Assembly: GCA_010645155.1 (NCBI GenBank)
Contig: CM021320.1
Coordinates: forward strand, 8,653,711-8,717,710
DNA from: Tigriopus japonicus
Taxonomy: Eukaryota > Arthropoda > Copepoda > Harpacticoida > Harpacticidae
DNA length: 64,000 nt
Reading direction: 5' to 3'
Position numbers and translations under genes: made by a program. Below are positions 21,134 through 32,848 of this stretch, in pieces (positions within the stretch are counted from its first letter, which is position 1; every line of letters begins with the position of its first letter). The notes under the pieces were generated by a model, which was not told where the DNA came from, ran no database searches, and saw only the letters and a program-made list of their open reading frames with translations.

Positions 21134-22793
21134 TTATGCAGTCGATGCGCAGTCATCTCGAATAAGAGTTCCACTTGTGAGACAGACGTATTTGGTGGGC
21201 CAGGAAATTTCCCGTTTTCTTTGTCTGTTTTTATTCTGCCCACCGAATACCATTGAGGATTTTGGGTACTTGAGTCTCCCATGAAAAGGGCATCCACATT
21301 GTTTTATGCCAAGCCACTAAAGCCAATACGGGGAGGGGCAGAAGTATCCAGACAAAACTTGGATGACGTATATCTCCTGAAGCAAGAGGAATATTTTTAT
21401 TTCCCGCGTTTTTCTGGTTTGACCAAAAACCGGTTTTGAATGTTTGTTAATTTTTTTTTGTTTAAATCCGGAAATATGAAGCCCCAGGAACAAAAGCGTG
21501 AAGTGATTGCTGAATCGCTCTCGGCCGGCAACGAAGCCAGAGCCTTCATCAAGTCAACCAAGTACCCCAGGGCCACCGTCTACGAGGTCGTGAAGAGGCT
21601 GCAGTCTGGCCGGGGGACAGGCCACGCCCCTGCGGCCCACACAGGGCAAAAAAGCGGACCCCCAGGTTCTTGGCGGGCCTGAGGAGGTCCAATCGAGGCC
21701 AACCCAGCTGTGTCCATATCGGCCCACGCAGCCAGGCGGTCCGTGAGCAAGAGGACTGTGGCCAGGGCCGTCAAGGAGGACCTGAACTTGACCTCCTACG
21801 TCAGAGGCAGACGCCACCTTCTAACCGAGAAGATGAAGGCCACCAAGCTTGAGAGGGGCAAGAAGTTGCGCAGAATCTGCAAGGTCAATCCGAGGACGGT
21901 CAGACTTTTCTCAGATGAGTCAATCTTCACGGTGGATGGCGCGTAAAACCCCTAGAACAACAGATGGCTTGCCGAGAACAGAACCGTTGTGCCTCCCATC
22001 ATGAAGACAAAGAATCCTGCCAAGATTATGGTCTTTGGCCTCATCAGCAGCGACGGGAAGGTGATGCCAGCCCATGTCTTCCCTCCCAAATTCAGGCTCA
22101 ACGCCATCGGGGTGCGTGGAGCTTCTAAGGAACGTCGTGATGCCCTGGCTGGCAACCTCGTACCCACCAGGAACCAAATTCATGTGGATCCAGGACTCTG
22201 CTCCGTGTCATGTGTCCAATGCTTCCATGAACTTTTTGAACAACAAATTTGACGTAGTGGTCAAGAAAGACGAGTGGCCTTCAAACAGCCCTGACCTCAA
22301 CCCATGCGACTTCTAGTTGTGGTCCGAGCTGAGGAGCAAGGTCAACAAGATGCCCCACAACAGCCTGGCGTCTCTGAAGTCGTCGGTGAAGCGGAACATG
22401 GCCTCCTTCTCCACGGCCGAGGTCGCCAAAGCCTGCTCGGCCTTTGTCGGCCGCTTGGACGCCGTCATTAAGGCCAACGGTGACCATATTGAATAAAAAT
22501 GTTCTTAATTGTTGTCCAAACTTTTTTTATTAAATACACAATTGGCTAAAAATAACTCTTGATGCTGTAAATTATGTTCAAAGTTTTGTCCGGATACTTC
22601 TGCCCCACTCTGTAGGTAGTCCCAAACCTAGAGCTTTATTGACACAAAAATAAGCAATCATTGTGAAGTTGTACCAATGTTTAACTGGAATGGATAACAT
22701 ACCTACGAAACCAGTCACTGAGTTATGTGACTGATTGGATGGATCGGTTGTCTGGTACCATTCATTGTAAGTTCCAAGCTCATGGTTAAACAT
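21134..22793 (-). pseudogene. Broken copy of the lectin-like domain, split by a maT element
   Basis: The minus strand carries ELGTYNEWYQTTDPSNQSH (about 22780-22725), a phase-1 donor (GTAG|GTATGTTATCC), an intron of about 70 bp, then ALGLGLP. The maT insertion follows, and then IGFSGLA, a stop codon, and NNVDALFMGDSSTQNPQWYS, VGRIKTD and FPGPPNTSVSQVELL. A 1-2 base shift then gives IRDDCAST before TAA (21134). These match exons 12 and 13 of the gene at 4.5-14.8 kb, with the intron at the same place and phase. It is therefore a DNA-level duplication and not a retrocopy. The start of exon 12 and all upstream exons are missing. Confidence 0.8.
21329..22612 (+). mobile_element. maT-type (DD37D) Tc1/mariner element, 1284 bp, degenerate
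   Basis: Terminal inverted repeats of about 32 bp share GGGGCAGAAGTATCC(A/G)GACA and are flanked by TA (21327-21328 and 22613-22614). The plus strand encodes a transposase in pieces: an N-terminal helix-turn-helix (EQKREVIAESL, RATVYEVVKRLQSGR), LFSDESIFTVD with the first catalytic Asp, WIQDSAPCH with the second, and WPSNSPDLNPCDF with the third. Counting from the Asp of DSAPCH to that of NPCD gives 37 residues between, the maT spacing. Stops after SWRA, DGA and CDF, plus at least two frameshifts (near 21700 and 22110), make it non-autonomous. Confidence 0.88.
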
Positions 22794-25133
22794 GGGTTAT
22801 ATTTTTATTAACCTTCATATGGGTTAAAAAGCTTATTAAAAAAGGTTATGCATGTCTTAGGATTTGATTTTAAAAAATGAAGGGGCTTCCTTTAATTGCC
22901 AAAGGACTAACATCAAGAAGTAATACAAATGGATATGAAGAAATGCTACCTGGTCTTGTTTCTAGTCACCTAGGTTTGGTTCTAAAGACAAAGGAAACTT
23001 ATGTAAATGAAAGTACAGTGTACAGAAGTACAGTTCCGGCAAAGTAATTTGCCGGATAGTAGACTACTTTGCCGCATAGTAGACTAGCTTGTCGGATAGT
23101 ATAGTATTTTGCCGCCCAGCTGACTAGTTTGCCGCATATTATACTAATTTGCCACTATGCGTTTTCACTTCATGTATTTTGTTACTGGTGTCAGAGTTGC
23201 AAAATGTTCCCTGTTCCGATTTTTATTAATCACCGTGCCCTGAACCATAGAGTTCTAAACTACCGAATGTTAGACGACTGATCGCTTGGAGTTTAAACCA
23301 GAGCAAGGAGGACGGTATTATGTGGAGTGGGATCGAGTGAGGGCGCGTTACTGCGTTGGTGTGAATTTTCCTGCGTGATAGCCTGGAGTTAATGAAGAAA
23401 TCCAATATAATTCGGATTAGTGTCGTTTTATTGACATAAGTCATAAAACAAAAGTCCACAAGGATTCAATGAGCCATCATTTGATGCCCAATTGATGTCT
23501 CTCTAAGAATTCAAACTGTGCTGTTTCATTGTGTTAAGTCAGATATCTTCAAACTCCTGATCTACTGACTTGCTTTGTGTTAGTGATTGTCCACCTTTTG
23601 TTGAAAGCAACATGGTTTTTATCATTGGGGTTGTTTAAGGACATTTTTCTCTTCATAGAATGCAAAAAAAAACTTTTTTGGATCTTTTTTTTCAACATTT
23701 TACAGTCTTCTTTTGGCTTTAGAACCCCAATCAAGTGCTAAAAACAAAGACAGGGAAGAACATTCATATCATTGTACAAAGGGAAGAATGTCTTAGAACT
23801 AACCATATTCTAACAGTTCAGACATACATTTCTGAGAAACTATAAATGCATGAGGTAGACGAGTGCTTCTTTTTATTGAAATTGAAATTTCGTCACTGTT
23901 TAGCATTTTTTGAGAATCTCTCTTTGCGTTTGAGCATTCTGTATGAGCGTAAGGAAAGTGCAACGTACGGCGTTGGAAGTTAATGATAGTGTTTAAACCC
24001 AAATTTTTCAGGGCTCTGCAATTTGACTCTAAAGTTAAACATGAATACCCAAGTACCAACTTGATTCAAATTTCCAGAACTTGAGGAAATGGTTTGAATT
24101 GAATTGAAAAAGCTCAATAATTCAAAATGTTTCAGTTAAAGTGAAGACAAATGAATATTTCATTGTTCATACTTAAGATTGCTCAAACCCTTAAAGTTGT
24201 CAGTGGCGCTCTCAACAAATGTGTGGTATATTCAATAGATATTTTAGCCATATTGTCCAATTCCAAGGACACTGTTTATCATACTGTTTAACCCTCCACG
24301 CGGGCGGTCGTCCCATCGCGGTTCAACACAGTACTAGTAGTTATGAAATCTACGAAAAAACATACGTCGGAGGGATCCTAAAAAATTAATCAAAGTCCAT
24401 ATATATCATCAAATTCATAAACAAAAAATATTTGTCTCTTGACGACTTCTTTACAACTTGTTGTATTATTGACTTCTCCAAAGGTACCTTAACACCAAAG
24501 TCAATTGTGGAGGCGCAGAATTTGAATTTGAAGGAAGTAGATTCACTCATGAAAGTAATCAATGTCGTTTTCATTTTCTACAGAAAGTCGCAGTTCTTTC
24601 CTAAAACTGATACCGAGAAGCTGCAGATGTTGGAAAAAGATCAGTATTCGAGAGAATCAACTAATGGTGTCATGACCAATCGAAGCGGTTTTTTTTTTTC
24701 TTCTTTTTAAATGCGATTGAGAAATCATTCCATGGGACCCTCATGGAGACAGACCGAAGCGTGGATATAATACTCGACTTCATTGTGGTACAAATACACA
24801 CCAAAACATTTGGAATCACTTAACACTTTCTTGTTCTCAGAACGGGATCTGTGGATTGTCAGCCAATTAGATGCTTTCCAGCTAACATTACCAAACGTTA
24901 TTTGAAATAGTACTATTCACTGAATGTAACTTCTTCCGTTTGATTGTCGTCAAGTCGTGGTCATCAAATCGCAAAATAAATAAATGAAAAGGTGTTTGAT
25001 TTGTATATTTTTTTGGCCTTTACCGAAAATCAGAATTTTTCTTGCATTACATGTTTTTGTCATATTTTAGTTATTCCGTTTCATTACTGCACATAAGAAA
25101 AATCACAGAATTGACGTGAAAAACAGGCGCTTG
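22794..25133. other. Intergenic stretch without a supported gene
   Basis: I looked here for further exons of the broken paralogue (kelch, PAN or the MWKLVV exon) and found none. Apart from the 20-bp tandem repeat at 23.04 kb, it holds only short frames without signatures (for example 23226-23459 and 23799-24059, both minus). Confidence 0.35.
23040..23160. repeat. 20-bp tandem repeat, about 6 copies
   Basis: The unit is about ATTTGCCGCATAGTAGACTA, in six diverged copies. TTTGCCG or TTGTCGG recurs every 20 bp. There is no coding content. Confidence 0.75.
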
Positions 25134-25139
25134 TTTATT
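25134..25139 (-). terminator. Poly(A) signal AATAAA downstream of URB1
   Basis: AATAAA on the minus strand lies about 91 nt past the URB1 stop codon at 25230, a reasonable 3' UTR length for a compact genome. Confidence 0.5.
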
Positions 25140-25229
25140 ACCATAAGTTTAGACAAATACTCAATTGAAAGAAGTACAACTTCTGTGCTCATTAAATTCA
25201 AACGCCTTTTTCATCAATAACATCATATA

Positions 25230-28200
25230 TCATAGGTTCAATTTCACGTCGAGAGTTGAAGTTACTTGCTCAAACATATATTCCAACTCCATATGAAACA
25301 ATTTCCACCAGATAGACGACGATTTCAGCTCTTCGTTCATTGTTTTATTGATCGTAGTCTGAGCTTGAATCGCGACCTTCATGAGATCCTTCGCTTCTTG
25401 TGGGCGATTCAAGGCTTTCAAGATTTCACACGTAATCCAAGGAATGATTTGACGGTTTTTTACCAAGTCAAAGGCCGCTTCAGGTATCTTCATCAATTGC
25501 AAGAGGATCTGTCGAATCACTGGCTTACTTTGAGCCATCGACTCTTGTGGCCAATCAGAGCTGTAGTAACACATGAGGATCTTTATCAAGTAGTCTTTTT
25601 CAGCCACGTGATAATCAAGCTCGTTCTTAAGACCATCGCGAATTACGGATAGGATCCATGGCCGATCATGGGGCAACAAAGTGAAATCACTATGGAACAA
25701 ACGGTGGAATTCGGGGATATTGAATAGATTCAAGGTGGGTTTGGCCAAAAGGAACTTTGTGATCGAGCCATACATTGGATCCATGGGATTATGGAGCACA
25801 ATGGAGACCTTCACCAAGAATGTTGCCGTGATTGAAGGCACTCTCAAAGTGGTCAAGTTCGGGCTCTTACTTTGGCGTACTCCGTTCCGCACCAAATTGA
25901 TGAGATGGATCCAAATCTGCTTCTCAGCCTTCAGTTTGGATAATTGTAGCTGATGATGAAGTCTGGATAAGGCCACATAACTCACTTGTCGGAAAAGGAT
26001 GTCTTTGGAGGACATCGCGGCAAATATCAGGGCCAAAGCACCACATTCCACAATCTTCAAGTGTCGATCCATAAACTCTCCTGGAGCACAGATTTGGCAC
26101 ACTATTTGGAGGAAAAATCTGGGGTCATAGCTTTGAGTGGAGCACGTGTCTTCGACAACATCAGATGGTTGGAAAGGCAAGTCAGTATTGAAATGAATAG
26201 CAGAATTGACCATTTTGGCTGCGTCGATATGTGCCAAGATCTCGGACATTTTGGGTCTTTGAATGAGATTGGTCACGCTTTTTTGATCAGATCGACCGAG
26301 ATATCGACTTCGTGCGGGTCCCCCCCAAAGAATGGGCTTAAACTCGGCTAGATTCACAGCTCCCTTACATTCCAAATGATGGACGAGTCTAAAAATGGCT
26401 TGATCTGGTTTGGACAAAGTGCCTTGATAAGAGGCTAAGAGCAATGGTACATCTTTTGATGACATCAATCCTGGATGGAGCTCCTCCAAGAGGAAGAGTA
26501 TTTGAAATAACCAAAATTTTGCCTCTGAATGAGGATTTTTGTCGTTCAAAATTATTCCCATGTAGTTAGAATGCCCAGTGACCATGGAATAGAGTATGGC
26601 GAGAGCTTCAGAATCGTTCTTTAGCACCTCAGAAACGACTTTCGTAAAAATTTCCAGACATTTGGCTTTCACCGAGCCATTTGTGGAAACTTTCAAACCA
26701 TGTTTTAGAAGAATTTTGATCAACTTTTGTCCTAGATCTGCTTCGGACTTGTTAGCTTGTTCGATAGTGCCCTCGACTTTGCAAGACTCTAACAAAATGT
26801 CCAATAATGTTTTGAGCTCATCAAGAGCATGTGCATCCGACGATTCCTTGAAAGCTTGGCGAAGTTTGGTAACCAAAACTGTGACCACATGATCCACTAA
26901 AATTTGGGGCTCCTTCAAGGTCTGACCAACGAGAAGCCATGCTTTGAGAGTTGGGACCTCAATCAGAGGCTTTACTTCAGTGTCCGTCCACAAAGCTTTC
27001 AGCTCCTTCCGGGCTTCTTTAACTTTGATGAAGTCCTCGAACATTTTCAAAACTCGATTTCTCATGTCTTCCTTCAGCGATCCCTGAAATCAGAAAAAAA
27101 GATAATCAACAGGAAGATCACTAATAAAAATCCAGGATTCATTCTTACGTTCAGCAATCCTTTGAATGTAGCTTTTAAGGTCTTGGCAATTGTGGCCATG
27201 AATCCATCTTGCACAGGATGGGAACTGTCGAGGATCAATTGGATGAGTGAAAGGTTACGCGGCAAATCTGCTTTCACGACTTTGGGTTGCTCCTTCAAAA
27301 AGGTTTGCACACGGTCATCAAACTCGGCACAAGACTCCACTAACACTTCAACCACAGGTCGACAAGATTCTGGCTCGATCTCGAACATCTTGAGAATTTC
27401 TTTACCATTCAACGTAGCCATAGCTTCAGCGAGAGCCGTGCAGCTTCTCAATAACTTGGCAGCTCCTTCCAACAACTCCGATTTGTAGTCCTTCGATTTT
27501 AAGGCCACCATAATGGAGGGTGGGCCCCGCCTAACCAGGTCTTCCGTTCGAGTCAACCATTCTTTTGGACCATAGAATTGAGTGCCAAAGCAATTCCAGG
27601 CGAGTGCAGTTAATCCTTGTTCGTTGGCAATAAAATCAGGGTTAAGACTTCTACTCAGAGCGGTGTTTGCGTTGGTTTTGAAGAATTCGTCCACTGGAAT
27701 GGAGTCGATGATTTCTTTGCAGACTTTATAGCTAATCTCTGTTGGCCCCTGGTCGATGTATTTACTCATAAAGAGATGCATATTCATCCAAAAATCATAG
27801 TAGCACAGAGCCTTGAATTTCGGACAACTCTGCAGATCAAGGATTTCCCGTGTTAAACGAAGGATCTCGGGAGTCTCACTTACATTGAAGGAATTTTCTA
27901 TGTAGAACAATCCAGAAACCACGTGGCTGCACAATTTTCGACGTTTCTTGTCTTTGATATCTCTGAACACGGACACAAACTCTTCAATAGCTGAAAGATC
28001 AGTCCATCCTTGAGTTTTGTCCGACAAGATGATCAGCTTGATAACCTCAGCCCCAATTGAATCCGATTTGTAGTCCGCTAGTTGAGGTCGTTCAGACGTC
28101 TTGAATTTCTTGGGAATCTCACTCAGACATCCATCTTCTCTGCCGACTAAGGCAATAGGTAACAGTTTAGTGGTTTTCAAAATGCAAGATCGCATTTCCT

Positions 28201-30244
28201 TGACCGAAACTAATTTGGATCGAAAGATGGCACTCGACACTGAAGATGGGAATTTGAGCAAGGTCTCGGCCAATATTGGAATAAGGTCGTCGAGACAATC
28301 CGTGGGAAAATGATGAAGCCAAATAAGAAGCTCCAATTGATTTGGATATTTACCATGGACGAGTTCGAACATCAGGAATTCATACACCTGAACTTGATCA
28401 GCTTCGGGATCAAAGAATAATTTCAGTAGCATTTCTAACACTGGTTTAGAGGGCAGATGAGCCATTTTGCGCAACAATCTGCATCTCAGTTTCATGAAGG
28501 CCACAACGGTAGAACTAGTATTGGGCTTGGTTTTAATGTCCAGGAGAATCTGGTCAAGATCCAAAGCTCGAATATCTTGCCAAATTGGTCCAAAGCTAGC
28601 CATTGTGCTTAAAAGATCCACAATGCAATTCAAGAACTTTGGGTCATTATCAGGGTGGTCCAATTCGCGTTGCAATAAGTCTTTGAGCTGGTCAATCTTG
28701 GGGGTCCGAGATGATAGCTTTTGATGGCAAACGAGTGTGTTACTCAATCGATCCTTGATATCCCCCTTGATATTGTGCAAAATCAAGGCACACAATTCAA
28801 TGGCCTTCATTTGAACCACTCGATCATCGACATTTAAAGCGGGTAAGATCACCTCTTTGGCCAAACGATCTGGAACAAAGATGTTCAAAATCTCCTCCGG
28901 CTTCAACGACGATTGGAGCCAAATGGCTGAGAAATCGAGAGCCTTAAAAATGGAATAGATCAGATCCACGATCTGAATCCACGTAACCGAATCCGCTCTA
29001 GGAGTCCACAGCTTTTCTAAAGTGGTCAAAAAAGGGCGCAATTGATCAGGACAAGCCTTCAAGGCCAATATGATTAAACGGGCGAACATCGGTTTCTCCC
29101 AGGGATCAGTCAAAGATTGAAGCACGTGGAACAACAAGAGGTTTTGATTTTGACCCGACGTCCCACAAGAGGGATCTTGGAACACGATCCCCGTTTTGGG
29201 CGAGACGAACAACTCGGTGAGAAATTCGATGGTGAGAGCGCGAATATGCTCTACATCTTCGGCGTGATCCACTTCAGATTCACCGCTATTAGTCGGACCT
29301 TTCCATTGTATTAAGGCCAAGATGGGCTTAATGTTGTGGGCCGAGAAGAGCTTCATCTTCAACGTTTTACTCACCGAGGAATTCTGGATGATCCTCGATT
29401 TCAAAGTGGAGAGGATCAAACTCACCGTCTGACTCGAATCCTGCACAAGACCGTAGAATATTTGCGATAAATTAGTCTTCTTGGTCAGGAAATCCCGGAC
29501 TAACCCCGCGCCACCCGATGGCCCTACCATCAAAAAGGCTAACATAAAATGGATATACGCGGTTCGAACGTCCAGAATCTGGCTCAAAACGGCCTCGTTT
29601 GAGCCTTTTTTCTGCCGTCGCTTCAACAAACTGTCGAAATGCTTGTGTTCAAAATCGATTTTGAGCATGATTTCCCGAGCGGAAGCCACCGAACACGACA
29701 CCAAAGCGGCCAACATCTTCAAAGCGGCTTTCGTTTGTGTGCCCGTGTTCGAAGGGGACAACATGAGTAAGATATGCGAGTAATGATCTTGCATCAGACT
29801 TCGCGACAAGTTCAAAGCCCCGCTGGGACCTTCATCGGGTTTCTCCGAGGCCAAAAACAAGGCCACGCTCTCAATGGCTTGAAATAGGAGGGCCAATTCC
29901 GGAGCCGGAACTTTGGGTAAACCTAGCGTCAAGAGCGAGAGCAAATCGGCGTGTCGACCTCCGGATTGCCAAAAGAGAGACGCGGCTCGGAAATCGTCAT
30001 CTACGGAGGCGGCCAAAACACGTAATCCGGACAAAATCGTGGCTTGATCGGCCGATCGAAGCGCCGTCAAGACTTGATCGGGCTCACATTTATGATTGGG
30101 CGTATGGGAGGAAGTGGGAGTGGCGTTTTCGGCGGGAGGCTGATCGTCTAGGTCTTGTTGGGGTTGAGTGTCAACCTTGCGCTTGGTTTTTTTGGGCTTG
30201 ATGGCCGGCGAAGGAGACGGACTTTCACGGTTACGTTTGCCCAT
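25230..30244 (-). CDS. URB1: URB1/Npa1-like nucleolar pre-ribosomal-associated protein
   Basis: Exons are 30244-27149 (1032 codons) and 27083-25230. They are joined across a 65-bp GT-AG intron in phase 0, giving 1649 residues. The N-terminus is basic and disordered with NLS-like KPKKTKRK. Residues about 150-330 match the URB1 N-terminal region (VRTAYIHFMLAFLMVG, LSTLKSRIIQNSSVSKTLK). The second exon matches the C-terminal region (FHRLFHSDFTLL, AAFDLVKNRQIIPWI). URB1 is a large alpha-helical-repeat protein needed for early 60S subunit assembly in the nucleolus, working with snoRNPs and DEAD-box helicases. Yeast Npa1 is about 1760 residues and human URB1 about 2270, so this one is on the short side, but both ends are present. 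It is intact, and the antisense frames within it are shadows. Confidence 0.9.
27084..27148 (-). other. 65-bp URB1 intron
   Basis: It begins GTAAGAATG and ends in TTTTTTTCTGATTTCAG. It is phase 0, after GLLN and before GSLKED. Its very small size is typical of compact arthropod genomes and helped set the minimum intron length used elsewhere. Confidence 0.85.
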
Positions 30245-30621
30245 GGTTCAAAATTGAATGTTACCTTTGATGAAGCGGTTGGTTTTGGAGCCTAGAATTG
30301 TTGATGTTTGGGTGAGCAGAAGCCCTTGCAGCATCCCATGCTTTCTTGTTGATTTGAAAACACATGGCCAGGGTGACTCTTTTGATGATAATAGCTTCCA
30401 TTGGGCTTTGTTTTGTTTGTTTGTTTGTTGAGGAGTCAGAACGCAGCTTCGCAGCTGCGATCTGATAGTCTGTCCGCCATATGGGGATATTGCCGCTCCA
30501 CTTGGACAAGCTAACAAGCAAGCATTAATTTTTACCTCACCCTCGGGAATGACCCCAGGTTCGCCCATTTAAGCCGTCAAGGGCCGTGACTTCTGCATGT
30601 AACTTAATACCACAGGTCACT

Positions 30622-30661
30622 AGGACTCGGCAAGCCCGGGATCGAACCGGGGCTTGCCTAG
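30622..30661 (-). repeat. tRNA T-arm-like hairpin (SINE piece)
   Basis: The minus strand reads GGCAAGCCCCGG, then TTCGAT, then CCCGGGCTTGCC. This is a canonical B-box/T-loop with an unusually long stem of about 11 bp. No A box is found at the expected distance, so it is a fragment. Confidence 0.45.
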
Positions 30662-31125
30662 TATTGACGTTCACGATTCAAAACGTGGTGTGTACACACA
30701 AGAAAGAGATCCGGTCTATGTAGTAACTTCTTTCGCTTTTTATGCAAGTTTTATCAGTATTTGGTGTTTCCTTTTCGTTTCATTCTAGAGCCATTTATTC
30801 TAACTTCAAATGCTGTGTACTTGTAATGCACCAAAATTGCATTGGTTTGTCACAACGGTGTTTAAAAGTCCACTAGTCTGAAACCTTCCCCAACTCCTTT
30901 TTTAAGGTCTGAAATTGGTCGCTCTGATTTGGTTGACGGCCCCACTTGCCTTCTCCTTTTCCCTTTTTTCTCCTTCCTCATATGTAGAGGGTGACTAATT
31001 TTGAAACTGAAGATGACGTTTTAAACGTGTAATAACTTCAAAACGAGGCAAAAATCTTGATGTCCTTAAAATTTAAGACTGTTTTTTGAAACAATAAGTA
31101 ACAATTTGCTGTTAACTGCTGCCAA

Positions 31126-31386
31126 TTACAAATCACAGAGGATGTACCAGAGGCATTCAAACTTAGCAGAGTGAAGAGCGTATTTTCGGAATTTCTCTTT
31201 TTTACACCACAGGTCATGCCATAAATGCCGCTTGAGGTCGCTTTTTTCGATTGAATCGTGAACGTCGTTTGCTAAATTTTGACTCCGAAGAGTTGAGTTT
31301 TGAGGGTGGCAGTCAGCCGGGATCGAACCCCAGCCATCTGCACGACAAACCGACGCAGTACGCACTACGCCATGCCTCACCCCTCT
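31126..31386 (-). repeat. tRNA-derived SINE-like element
   Basis: On the minus strand, TGGCGTAGTGCGTA (A-box-like) is followed by GGGGTTCGATCCCGGC (B box with a well-paired T-arm). About 180 bp of body follows, ending in an AT-rich stretch. The body happens to be open in one frame (84 codons), which I regard as fortuitous. Confidence 0.5.
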
Positions 31387-32848
31387 TCTGTTGGGCTATT
31401 TTATTGTCTAAGAATTGAGGGAGCCCACTTGAACAATTTTTGGGCTCTCGTTAGTAGTGAAGTCACTCTATTCAGTTTTGTACTATGACTTTTACTCTCT
31501 GATGAATGAAATGTTTTCGTAATTTGTCCTTAGAGAAAATATGTTCAATGAAAAGTCAATCTAGTCATTGCTCATTTCCCATACGAAATTTAGTCTTTAT
31601 GTACGTAGCATAGCAATAAATGAATATAATTTAATATAAATCATGTTATTCACCGATGCCTTCAAATGAACTAAATATTTCTGAAATACAATAATTTTAG
31701 GGAAAGGCATAAAAGACGCATCACTTTGTTCCCAAAATGCTACGCGAACAACTATTTCTTTTTTCGAAAGGGCTCATAACCGAAACCGAAAATTTCGGCC
31801 GAATGAGGACTTAACCAAAAGCAGCTGACTACAAAATCACATATACGCAAAATAGACATTAAATTTTTGAATTGTTCATATGTTTGTTGTTGGATGATAG
31901 CCAATTTAGAAATCGGAAATCTTACGTTTCAGAGGCTTTTGGACCAAAAGATGCTCGATTTTATTATCAAACGCCATCCCTTACAATGCATGTTTGGTTT
32001 CGGTAGGCACAATCGAAACCGACATCGAATTCGAAATTTCGGCCAAAAGCGTTGTCGGTCCTCACTCATTTACACAGAAGCTGGCTCAAAGACTAACAAT
32101 GCTGTTGGTTGGCTATCCAGGTGTCACACTAACCTTTCAACCATAATCTGAAGAAAATATCTTTACTTTGATTGGAACAAGCTTCAAAGGGTTCAAAAGG
32201 TAAAATCTTACCCGATTCAAAATCTAGTTCGCCTTAGAGCACTTTAGTTCGCCCTTTCCTTGAATGAATTTGATTCAAGATATCATTGCACATGTTTGTC
32301 CAGACGATGGATTAGCGATGTAAACTTTGATTTGAAGTAATGGGTTAAGGATTATCGAAGTCTGACTTTTTTTTAGTGATAAACTTGTCTATTTTGTCCA
32401 CTGATTAAAAATCATTTTTTACTGAAAGGATTAAGATAAACTTTTTTTCCAACGTTACCCATGTTTTCTATTTCATCTGAGAGAATTTATGGTGCATTGG
32501 AAGAATAAAAGGTAACACATCTCTACACAATCATATTTCCGTTGTCTATAAGATGCAAGCGTTTTTAGAAATTTTGATTTCAAATCTTCAGCTTATTTGA
32601 CCAGATTTGTGGGCATGTGCTTTGCGAACTTGGTCTTGCTTGCTTGACGTTTGGAACACGTGGTTCAGAATTAAGCTCATATTTGCCAAAAATTTTCAAT
32701 TCTTTGACAGATATTTGGTCAGGACCATCAAGACCAAAGGATGGTTTTCCTTTCCTCCCAAATGAGCTCAAGTTGTTTTCAAGTGATTTAGGTGTGCTCT
32801 GGGCCATATGATTGATCCCCAAGGTTTTCCTTAAATACCTTTCAGATA

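Larger units (their letters stand above)
30245..32848. other. URB1 upstream region and repeat-derived sequence
   Basis: No gene is seen. The 300 bp next to the URB1 start likely include its promoter, though I see no TATA box. Two tRNA-like pieces are listed separately. Frames at 31867-32151 (plus) and 32580-32822 (minus) have no signature. Confidence 0.35.

Noticed and set aside
25266..29783. Many plus-strand open frames of 65-194 codons opposite URB1
   Set aside because: They lie antisense to a long, clearly homologous coding sequence and have no signatures or splice logic; shadows.
30622..30661. Functional tRNA gene
   Set aside because: Only a T-arm-like hairpin is present; no D-arm, anticodon arm or acceptor stem.
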